From: an uncultured Eubacterium sp.
GTDB lineage: Bacteria; Bacillota; Clostridia; Lachnospirales; Lachnospiraceae
DNA: 31,954 nucleotides
Assembly (NCBI GenBank): GCA_934358495.1
Contig: CAKRKO010000023.1
Coordinates: 1-31,954 of the forward strand
Direction of reading: 5' to 3'
Below, piece by piece: positions 1 to 6,628 of this stretch (positions are counted from its first letter, which is position 1; each line of letters begins with the position of its first letter). The notes below the pieces were generated by a model that saw only the letters and a list, made by a program, of their open reading frames with translations, was not told the DNA's origin and did no database searches. Both the position numbers and the translations under genes were made by a program.

Positions 1-18
1 AAATGGATGGTGATTTGT

Positions 19-1068
19 ATGGCAGCAAAACAGGATTATTATGAATTACTCGGCGTTGCAAAAAATGCAGACGCCACAGCGATAAAAAAAGCATATCGAA
101 AACTTGCAAAGAAGTATCATCCGGATACCAACGCCGGAGATCCGGTTGCAGAGCAGAAATTTAAGGATGTGACGGAAGCCTATACGATCCTGAGTGATCC
201 GGAGAAACGGAAACTGTACGATCAGTTCGGCCATGCAGCCTTTGACGGCAGTATGCCGGAGGGCGGTGCTTATCAATACAGTGGAGCCGGTGCCGGTCAG
301 AATGGCGGTTATCAGGAATTTCATTTTAACGGTGCAGATATGGGTGACATGTTCGGTGATATCTTCGGGGATATGTTCCATGGAAGATCCAACGGTGGTG
401 GAAGAAGTTACAGTTTCCACAGTGATGGAAATGGTGGATTTCATCAGTATTACAGCAACGGATCGGGTGCCGGCGGATTCGGACAGGATGGCCATTTTGG
501 AGACTTTGGCAGCAGCGGCGGTTTTGGCAGAGGTCAGTTCCGGCAGAAAGGAAGCGACATTCATGCAGATGTCACCGTAAGTTTTGATGATGCTGCGTTT
601 GGATGTGAGAAAATGATTCATCTGCAGGATGGAAACGGTCAGATACAGTCCCTGAAAGTCAATATCCCGGCAGGTATCGATACCGGTAAAACCGTACGTC
701 TGAAAGGCAAGGGAAATCGGGGATTTAACGGTGGCGAAGCCGGTGATCTGCTGCTGAAGGTGACGGTTGGCGACAGAGCCGGATTTGAACGGAAAGGTAT
801 GGATGTGTATACCAACATTACAATTCCGTTTACCACAGCAGTTCTTGGTGGTGAGGCCGTTGTGCCGACATTAACTGGAAACGTGGTCTGCAGTATCCGT
901 CCGGGTACACAGTCCGGAAGTAAGATCCGTCTGAGGGGCAAAGGCATTGTATCGATGAAAGATAAGAATATCCATGGGGATGAATATGCAGTTGTCCAGA
1001 TTCAGGTACCGAAGAATCTGAATGAGACAGCGAAGGAAAAACTGAGAGAGTTTGCGAAAGCCTGCTAA
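19..1068 (+). CDS. DnaJ-type (class II, zinc-finger-less) co-chaperone
   Basis: Hsp40 co-chaperone expected to stimulate DnaK ATPase and deliver unfolded clients in the cytoplasm. The J domain spans about residues 6-68 with the diagnostic HPD at 34-36 (KKYHPDTN). A Gly/Phe-rich stretch follows to about residue 180, then the two-part C-terminal substrate-binding domain to the end. The four CxxCxGxG repeats of classical DnaJ are absent, so this is a CbpA/DnaJB-like class II protein; at about 350 residues it is shorter than classical DnaJ. I choose ATG 19 over ATG 7 because GGATGGTGA lies just upstream and the protein then starts MAAKQDYYELLG, as in the family. A U-tailed terminator follows directly. 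The start lies at the very edge of the window, so its promoter and upstream partner are not visible. Confidence 0.93.
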   Translation: MAAKQDYYELLGVAKNADATAIKKAYRKLAKKYHPDTNAGDPVAEQKFKDVTEAYTILSDPEKRKLYDQFGHAAFDGSMPEGGAYQYSGAGAGQNGGYQEFHFNGADMGDMFGDIFGDMFHGRSNGGGRSYSFHSDGNGGFHQYYSNGSGAGGFGQDGHFGDFGSSGGFGRGQFRQKGSDIHADVTVSFDDAAFGCEKMIHLQDGNGQIQSLKVNIPAGIDTGKTVRLKGKGNRGFNGGEAGDLLLKVTVGDRAGFERKGMDVYTNITIPFTTAVLGGEAVVPTLTGNVVCSIRPGTQSGSKIRLRGKGIVSMKDKNIHGDEYAVVQIQVPKNLNETAKEKLREFAKAC

Positions 1069-1080
1069 TAAAAAATGTTG

Positions 1081-1126
1081 AAAAAAGAAAGAAGTGTTTT
1101 CTGAGGAATGCTTCTTTCTTTTTTTG
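1081..1126 (+). terminator. Rho-independent terminator after the dnaJ-like gene
   Basis: AAAGAAAGAAG and CTTCTTTCTTT form a perfect 11 bp stem around a loop of about 16 nt, followed by a T run at 1119-1125. The A-rich 5' side means it could also act on the other strand. Confidence 0.85.
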
Positions 1127-1185
1127 TGCGGAAACGCATATTTTTGAGAAAAATATTCAACTGGCGGAAAAATCAGGATTTCAAA

Positions 1186-1214
1186 TTGACAGCGATTCTT
1201 CGGTCTGCTAAAAT
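1186..1214 (+). promoter_or_regulatory. Sigma-A promoter of the surface-protein gene
   Basis: TTGACA at 1186-1191, a 17 nt spacer, and TAAAAT at 1209-1214. Transcription should start near 1221, giving a leader of about 90 nt before the ATG at 1310. Confidence 0.8.
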
Positions 1215-1309
1215 TGCAAAATGTTAGTTAACACAAACAAAAATTACGTACAAGAAACACACATTATGCAAAAAGAACAAGTGTTAGCAAAAACAAAAAG
1301 GAGGAGCAT

Positions 1310-4300
1310 ATGAAAAAGACCTGGAAAAAAATAACATCGCTGTTCTTGTCATTGTTGCTCATGCTGTCTATGGTGGTGACACCGGTTATGGCAGCAGAGG
1401 CAAAGGATGCAGCGAAAGACGCACCATCGGAGGTAAAAGAATGTGTACATAATGGTTTCTGGACAGACAATATCAATCTCCGATTCGAAGATACAGCCTG
1501 GCTGAATGCAGTAAACAGCGTGACTGTCAATGGTACTGCATATACAAAAGGAATGATTAATTCCTTTAGCAGTGATACCAATGTATGGGGTATCGGAACG
1601 GCAGCCGGAGCTTATGATTCTTTCAAAGCACTTCAGATCGCCAGTCCATCAGGTATCACATATCCGCTGACAATGGCGATTACAGCAGACGGATACAAAG
1701 ATCTGACCGTAAAAGTAGAAAAAAACGGATATGATTACACTGCTTCGGTCGTAGCAAATAAACAGCCTGCTGAGAAAACTTATACAGCAGAGGCAGAAGC
1801 AAGTGCACATGGAGTCGTAGCGTTAAGTGCTGTCAAAGATCTGAAAGAAGGCACAACTGTGACGGTAACATTGACACCGGATGATGGTTATGAACTGGAT
1901 ACAATCCGGGTGACAGGTGAGAATGGCACAGCCGTTGCGCTGGAAAAAGAGTCTGAAACGGTATATACGTTTACTATGCCGGCAGAAAATGTGAGTGTAA
2001 AAGCTGCATTTAAAGAGGCTGCACCGAAGAAAATCGAACTCAGTGATGTAAAGATTGCCACTGATTATTTTGGAAATGCGTGGGAAGTCTCATTTAAAAA
2101 TGCTGGCGGTTATGCAGCAGCTGTCACAGGTGTGAAAGTAAACGGAACAGATTGGGAGCAAACTGCTTACAGCCCGTCTGCAGGCGGAAAATACTATGTG
2201 AATACATCTGACAACAAACTGGTATTTGCAGCAAAAGATTACAGCACTGCACCGGTTATTCCGGTATTAAAAAGCGGAGACGTGATCACGGTAAGCGCAA
2301 AGGGATATGAAGATCTGACCATGAAACTTGTCATTGATACCGACGGAAAAGCATCTCTGACAGAAGATGACGGTCAGGGTGATCCCTACCAGCTGTTTGT
2401 AAAAATCAAAGGAACTTTTGACAGTGCGATCACAGGACAGAAAAATTATGATACGGTGTCCGGTGCAAGTACCGGTGGAGCAAATTCCAACAAAAACAGT
2501 GATGTTACCGTATACGGTGCATTGGTAAAAAAAGGAGAAGAACCAGCGGCCGGTGACTGGGAAGAACTGGATAATCTGTCAAAAATCAACCTGAACGGCA
2601 AAAAATGCAGTGTCAGCATCCTTCCGGATACCGCAAATGGTACATCCGCAGATTGTGACAGCGGTATGCAAGGGGTCTATATGACCATCAGCAGTGGAGT
2701 GACTCTGAGTGGAATACCGAAGGATGCAGGAAATTATCTTGTTTCCGTATCAATCGAAGATATGCAGGGTCGTACGGCAGTCAGCAACACGCTTCCATTT
2801 CATGTATACACCGGGGAAGAGACACTGGCAGAAGAACTGGTTACAGAAAATCTGAAACACTATGCCGGCGGAAAATATGCATGGAATATTATGGAACCAT
2901 GGGCAATCAAAAACTTTGGCAGCAATGTCGAAGGGGAAAAAGAGAGCGTTCGTGTACCGAAGGAGCTGGCGGCATGGTTTGGCTCCAAGAGCAGCGGACT
3001 TTATGGATACCTTGGTTATGATCTGGCATGGAAAGAGGTAGAAAAAGGAACTATTCCACAGACCTTGTACATCCCCGACGGCTGTGATCTGACACTTACA
3101 AACATGAAAGTGCTCAGCAGTGTCCGCATTGTAGTAGAAAAAGGTGGTAAACTGACACTGAATGACTCTGTGGTACAGGGAATGCTTGATGTAAAAGCCG
3201 GTGGAACATTTTCCATGAATTATGATGCATTTCATGAGGAGTTTACAACAGGTGCTTCCATCTGCGGACAGCTTCGGCTGGAGGATGGTGCTGTATTGGA
3301 AAACGCAGCCATTTATTCCCATGCAAACTATCTGGCAAACGGAAATCTGACAGATCGTACAACTTCTGAGCCGGTAGTAACTGCAACCGGAAATGTAACC
3401 ATCAAAGGCAACGTATATATTGCGGGTGACGATGCCGGAAGTGAGATCGGACAGACGGCTTTGCGTGTGTCAAATGGAACATTGCATCTGGAAGATGATG
3501 CACAGCTGGTTGCTTACGGCGGAAGCGGTAAGACCTTACTGTATACGGATGGTGGTACAGCAATTGAACTGGATGACGCAGTAATCGAAGGAAACGGTCA
3601 GGTTACCGCTATCGGAGGAGATGTTCTCTGGGGAAATGGTGGAAATGCAGTATCCGGAAACGGTGTGATCACTGCAAACGCTGCATTTTTACAGGGGGCA
3701 ACTGCAAGTTCATCCAGGCATGCAGCACCGGGACAGGCCATTGACGGAACGGTATATGTGACAGGCCCAAACCGCCACATGGCAAACGGTACCGTCATTG
3801 ACAATGGGGATGACCCGCTGGCGAGTCTTTACTGGAAGACGGGGATTGATGCAGAAGCACCACTGGATCAGTTTGTGACGGAGAAAGTGACAAAAGGAAT
3901 TTCAGTGGCTGATATTGAGAATCAGACTTATACCGGAAAAGAACTGACACCGGTAGTCAAAGTAACCGATAAAAACGATGAGACAAAAGTACTGGAAGAA
4001 GGTAAAGATTACTTTATCCGTTATGAAGCTCCGGCAGAGAGAGCAGCAGGAAATGGTTTTTCAGCGGCTGGTACTTATGACGTAACAGTAACCGGAATCG
4101 GGGACTACTATGGAACCGTGGCAAAGACATTTACCATTGAGCCGAAACAGGATGATTCCAATAACAACGGATCTGATAAGAATAACGGCAGTGACAATAA
4201 CGGAACAGATAGTGGGTTAAATAACAGCTTCGGCAATAATGCAAACAGCAATGGAGCAAACGCCGGTTCCGGTAATCATGGAACAGGTAGTTCCGGTAAT

Positions 4301-4528
4301 AACGTTTCGAACAACGGAAGCAATGCTGGAATGATTACTTCTGGTACAACAAATGCAGATCAGACCGTAAATGGAACCCAGACATCCGATGCAGCCACCA
4401 ACACAGCTGCTGCATCTGCGGTACCGAAGACAGCAGACAGCAATGGAATGATTCTCTGGTTTGTATTGATAGCACTTGCAGGAGGTGCATGGACAACGAT
4501 CGTATGCGCAAACAGACGCAGACAGTAA
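1310..4528 (+). CDS. Large secreted, probably sortase-anchored, multi-domain surface protein
   Basis: Predicted exported cell-surface protein of 1072 residues. An AGGAGG ribosome site sits 5-6 bases before the ATG. Residues 1-28 form a signal peptide (positive MKKTWKK, long hydrophobic core, cleavage near VMA-AE). Two regions, about 45-135 and 240-345, resemble the DUF1533/Shr-type haem-interacting family (VNG near the start, AxGYxDLT near the end). Between them, about 138-235, is an InlB-B-repeat-like module (DGYELDTI, FTMPAENVSVKAAF). Residues about 590-830 are glycine- and asparagine-rich and look like beta-helix rungs. Residues about 865-945 match the YTGKELTP / GTYDVTVTGIGDYYGT Ig-like module common in Clostridia. 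An Asn/Ser/Gly-rich linker leads to VPKTAD (from 1038), a hydrophobic helix and NRRRQ, which is a variant sortase signal. Ligand and role are unknown; adhesion or haem binding are guesses. It has its own promoter and terminator. Confidence 0.85.
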   Translation: MKKTWKKITSLFLSLLLMLSMVVTPVMAAEAKDAAKDAPSEVKECVHNGFWTDNINLRFEDTAWLNAVNSVTVNGTAYTKGMINSFSSDTNVWGIGTAAGAYDSFKALQIASPSGITYPLTMAITADGYKDLTVKVEKNGYDYTASVVANKQPAEKTYTAEAEASAHGVVALSAVKDLKEGTTVTVTLTPDDGYELDTIRVTGENGTAVALEKESETVYTFTMPAENVSVKAAFKEAAPKKIELSDVKIATDYFGNAWEVSFKNAGGYAAAVTGVKVNGTDWEQTAYSPSAGGKYYVNTSDNKLVFAAKDYSTAPVIPVLKSGDVITVSAKGYEDLTMKLVIDTDGKASLTEDDGQGDPYQLFVKIKGTFDSAITGQKNYDTVSGASTGGANSNKNSDVTVYGALVKKGEEPAAGDWEELDNLSKINLNGKKCSVSILPDTANGTSADCDSGMQGVYMTISSGVTLSGIPKDAGNYLVSVSIEDMQGRTAVSNTLPFHVYTGEETLAEELVTENLKHYAGGKYAWNIMEPWAIKNFGSNVEGEKESVRVPKELAAWFGSKSSGLYGYLGYDLAWKEVEKGTIPQTLYIPDGCDLTLTNMKVLSSVRIVVEKGGKLTLNDSVVQGMLDVKAGGTFSMNYDAFHEEFTTGASICGQLRLEDGAVLENAAIYSHANYLANGNLTDRTTSEPVVTATGNVTIKGNVYIAGDDAGSEIGQTALRVSNGTLHLEDDAQLVAYGGSGKTLLYTDGGTAIELDDAVIEGNGQVTAIGGDVLWGNGGNAVSGNGVITANAAFLQGATASSSRHAAPGQAIDGTVYVTGPNRHMANGTVIDNGDDPLASLYWKTGIDAEAPLDQFVTEKVTKGISVADIENQTYTGKELTPVVKVTDKNDETKVLEEGKDYFIRYEAPAERAAGNGFSAAGTYDVTVTGIGDYYGTVAKTFTIEPKQDDSNNNGSDKNNGSDNNGTDSGLNNSFGNNANSNGANAGSGNHGTGSSGNNVSNNGSNAGMITSGTTNADQTVNGTQTSDAATNTAAASAVPKTADSNGMILWFVLIALAGGAWTTIVCANRRRQ

Positions 4529-4596
4529 TGCTTCTGGCGTGTTCCATATAACCGGTGCATAGGATGAGAAAAACAGAATAGCAAAAGAAACGATTT

Positions 4597-4628
4597 AAAG
4601 CAGTCTTTCAGTTGATGGACTGCTTTTT
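4597..4628 (+). terminator. Rho-independent terminator after the surface-protein gene
   Basis: AAGCAGTC (from 4598) pairs with GACTGCTT (4618-4625) across a loop of about 12 nt and runs into a TTTTT tract. Confidence 0.8.
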
Positions 4629-4629
4629 C

Positions 4630-4674
4630 GTTTGACAGGAAAGTACGATGAATTACGAGAAGTTCCTGTCAAAC
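4630..4674. repeat. 12 bp perfect inverted repeat between terminator and promoter
   Basis: GTTTGACAGGAA (4630-4641) and TTCCTGTCAAAC (4663-4674) are perfect reverse complements separated by 21 nt. It ends 15 bases before the -35 box of the signalling operon and is not followed by a T run on either strand, so an ordinary terminator is unlikely. It could be an operator, a DNA cruciform or a decayed small repeat. Confidence 0.7.
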
Positions 4675-4689
4675 AAAAGCACTTTCTTG

Positions 4690-4718
4690 TGGACATGAGG
4701 AAGCCTGCGTGATATACT
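4690..4718 (+). promoter_or_regulatory. Probable sigma-A promoter of the c-di-GMP/hybrid-kinase operon
   Basis: TGGACA at 4690-4695, a 17 nt spacer, TATACT at 4713-4718. It lies upstream of the riboswitch, giving a leader of about 360 nt before the first ATG at 5088. It is the only strong promoter I noticed in front of the nine-gene cluster. Confidence 0.65.
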
Positions 4719-4782
4719 TAAAAAAAGCATTGTTCAATAGGAAATATGTTTTGTAGATGATTTATATGCGAGAGTGTACGAT

Positions 4783-4835
4783 GTGCCGTGATTCTGAGAA
4801 GAGTTAGTCAGCTTACTCTGACCGGAATCACGCAC
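4783..4835 (+). other. Long hairpin in the leader upstream of the riboswitch
   Basis: GTGC(C)GTGATTC at 4783-4794 pairs with GAATCACGCAC at 4825-4835, with one bulged C. Inside it AGAGT (4800-4804) pairs with ACTCT (4815-4819). It precedes the c-di-GMP aptamer by about 15-20 nt and is not part of the known aptamer fold. Confidence 0.6.
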
Positions 4836-4849
4836 CAAGTCTCACAAAC

Positions 4850-4950
4850 GTTCGACTTGAATAGCAAACCGGTTGAAAAACCGGGACGCAAAGCCAGAAG
4901 GAGCTAAAGTCAGATAGAAATCTGATCATGCTAGCCGGTTGCATCATACC
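4850..4950 (+). ncRNA. c-di-GMP-I riboswitch (GEMM) aptamer
   Basis: Hallmarks of the class I c-di-GMP aptamer are visible. GCAAACC is at 4864-4870. A perfect CCGGTT-GAAA-AACCGG stem-tetraloop lies at 4869-4884. The near-invariant GGGACGCAAAGCC follows. A second arm has GCTA (4903-4906) pairing with TAGC (4932-4935) and TCAGAT-agaa-ATCTGA at 4910-4925. It closes with GCCGGTTGC, which pairs back toward GCAAACC. The GAAA loop would dock into the second arm as in known structures. It lies about 140 bases upstream of a c-di-GMP phosphodiesterase gene, so ligand and target fit. Whether it turns expression on or off cannot be read with certainty. Confidence 0.92.
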
Positions 4951-4991
4951 TCGATAAAGATAAAAGGTAAGTGTTAAGTTGGTATTATGGA

Positions 4992-5031
4992 AAAAGTTCC
5001 TGTAAATTTTTATTTACATGGGACTTCTTTT
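4992..5031 (+). terminator. Terminator-like hairpin, likely riboswitch expression platform
   Basis: AAAGTTCCTGTAAAT (from 4993) pairs with ATTTACA-T-GGGACTT (5012-5026) with one bulge and a wobble, followed by CTTTTG. The T tract is short, so termination may be partial. Just upstream, CATCATACC at the aptamer 3' edge (4942-4950) can pair with GGTATTATG (4981-4989) except for one mismatch, a possible alternative helix linking ligand binding to termination. Confidence 0.65.
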
Positions 5032-5087
5032 GCTATATACCACACGTTTTACTGAAAAGAAGAAAAGGAACTTGAGATAAGAAGAAT

Positions 5088-6584
5088 ATGAATGAAAAGC
5101 AAACAATACTTATTGTAGATGATTCGAAATTTAACAGGGATATATTAAAGGAGATTCTCGGAGAAACGTATCATTATCTGGAAGCGGAAAACGGAAATCA
5201 GGCCATTCAGCTGGTAGGAGATAATCTGGGAATCGATCTGATACTTTTGGATATCCATATGCCACAGATGGATGGTTTTGAAGTTCTGGAAATGATGAAC
5301 AAAAGTCAATGTATCAATGAAACACCTGTAATTATGATCTCTTCGGAAGAATCTGTTACTATGATGCGCAAAGCATATGAAATGGGAATTACAGATTATA
5401 TTACACGGCCGTTTGACACTGTTATTGTAAAAAAAAGAGTGCAAAATACATTGGATCTTTATGTAAACCAAAAACGTCTGATCAATGTAGTTGTTGATCA
5501 GGTTTACGAAAAAGCAGAAAATAATAATATTATGATCCGGATTCTGAGTAATGTACTGGGATCCCGTAACAGTGAGAGCAGCGAACATATCCTGCATATC
5601 CGGACAGCAACAGAATTGATGCTGAGAAAACTGATAAAAATATCGGATACCTATCATTTGACAGAGGCAGACATTGCTTTGATCACAACGGCATCTTCTC
5701 TTCATGACATCGGTAAGATCCGTATTCCGGAAGAAATATTGAACAAACCGGGAAAACTGTCTGATGAAGAATTTAAGATCATGAAAACGCATAGTGAACT
5801 GGGAGCATCTATCATTCGGGATATGCGCTTTCCTCAAAATCATCCGCTGGTACATACTGCGTGGGAAATCTGCAGATGGCATCATGAAAGATGGGATGGA
5901 GGCGGTTATCCGGATGGACTGAAAGGCGAAGAAATACCAATCTCCGCACAGGTGGTATCGATTGTCGATGTATATGATGCACTTACCAGTGAAAGATGTT
6001 ATAAGAAAGCATTTGATCATGATACGGCAATGAACATGATCCTGGATGGACAATGCGGACAGTTTAATCCGATTCTGCTGAAATGTTTGAGAGAACTGAG
6101 CCTTCCATTTTCAAAAATGCTTAGTACCGAGATGAATGATAATAAATATTATCATGAAGTACAGAGTCTTTCGAATGAAATACTCAGTGATAAATCCTTA
6201 CCGAATCGAAACTATTCACAGAGTGTTCTTAAAATCCTGCAGGAAAAGATTGATTTCTTTAAAACAAACAGTGGAATGAATTCGATTGATTACAATGCAT
6301 TGTCAGGTCAATTAATGATACTGAATGAAAAACAGCAGATCTTATGTCAGAGAAATGCTTCAAAGTTTGATCTGTTCAGAGAATTCGGAGTAAGTGAAGA
6401 AGATAGTCAGCAGATTCAGGTTCTGCTACATCAGACATCTGTACAAAATAAAGAACTTTCGGTGCAGATAAAAGCGAAGGTGGAAAATAAGAGGCAGATG
6501 TATAAGCTGAAACTGCACACATTGTGGTCTCCGTTAAAGAAAGACGAATATATAGGGATTATCGGATATTTTGATACGATATAA
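5088..6584 (+). CDS. REC/HD-GYP response regulator, c-di-GMP phosphodiesterase
   Basis: Cytoplasmic two-component output protein predicted to hydrolyse c-di-GMP when its receiver is phosphorylated. The receiver spans residues 1-125 with acceptor D55 in LILLDIHMP and the acidic DD at 11-12. The HD-GYP domain spans about 150-330 and keeps all signature residues: H206-D207 (LHDIGK), H235, H265-H266 (WHHERWDG), GYP at 273-275, and the downstream DVYDALT. It therefore looks catalytically intact. Residues 340-498 are an extra C-terminal region without a confident match; its end (HTLWSPLKKDEYIGIIGY) has a PAS-like strand pattern. The Shine-Dalgarno before ATG 5088 is weak. It is the first gene after the c-di-GMP riboswitch and the only protein of the cluster with an enzymatic output other than kinase, so it is the natural receiver of phosphate from the kinases downstream. 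Confidence 0.93.
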   Translation: MNEKQTILIVDDSKFNRDILKEILGETYHYLEAENGNQAIQLVGDNLGIDLILLDIHMPQMDGFEVLEMMNKSQCINETPVIMISSEESVTMMRKAYEMGITDYITRPFDTVIVKKRVQNTLDLYVNQKRLINVVVDQVYEKAENNNIMIRILSNVLGSRNSESSEHILHIRTATELMLRKLIKISDTYHLTEADIALITTASSLHDIGKIRIPEEILNKPGKLSDEEFKIMKTHSELGASIIRDMRFPQNHPLVHTAWEICRWHHERWDGGGYPDGLKGEEIPISAQVVSIVDVYDALTSERCYKKAFDHDTAMNMILDGQCGQFNPILLKCLRELSLPFSKMLSTEMNDNKYYHEVQSLSNEILSDKSLPNRNYSQSVLKILQEKIDFFKTNSGMNSIDYNALSGQLMILNEKQQILCQRNASKFDLFREFGVSEEDSQQIQVLLHQTSVQNKELSVQIKAKVENKRQMYKLKLHTLWSPLKKDEYIGIIGYFDTI

Positions 6585-6628
6585 AGTCCGTGATAACAAA
6601 GAGTGGAAAACAAGTGGGGAGAGTTGTA

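Noticed and set aside
4140..4380. Repetitive AAC/GGT-rich stretch as minisatellite or CRISPR-like array
   Set aside because: It keeps the frame and encodes an Asn/Ser/Gly-rich linker before the wall anchor; no regular repeat-spacer unit.
4850..4950. Other riboswitch classes (cobalamin, c-di-AMP, SAM)
   Set aside because: The GAAA tetraloop arm followed by GGGACGCAAAGCC and the terminal GCCGGTTGC are specific to c-di-GMP-I.
5145..6053. Long minus-strand reading frame of 302 codons opposite the HD-GYP gene
   Set aside because: The plus strand encodes an intact enzyme with all motifs; the antisense translation is rich in Cys, His, Ile and Phe with no family pattern, a typical shadow.
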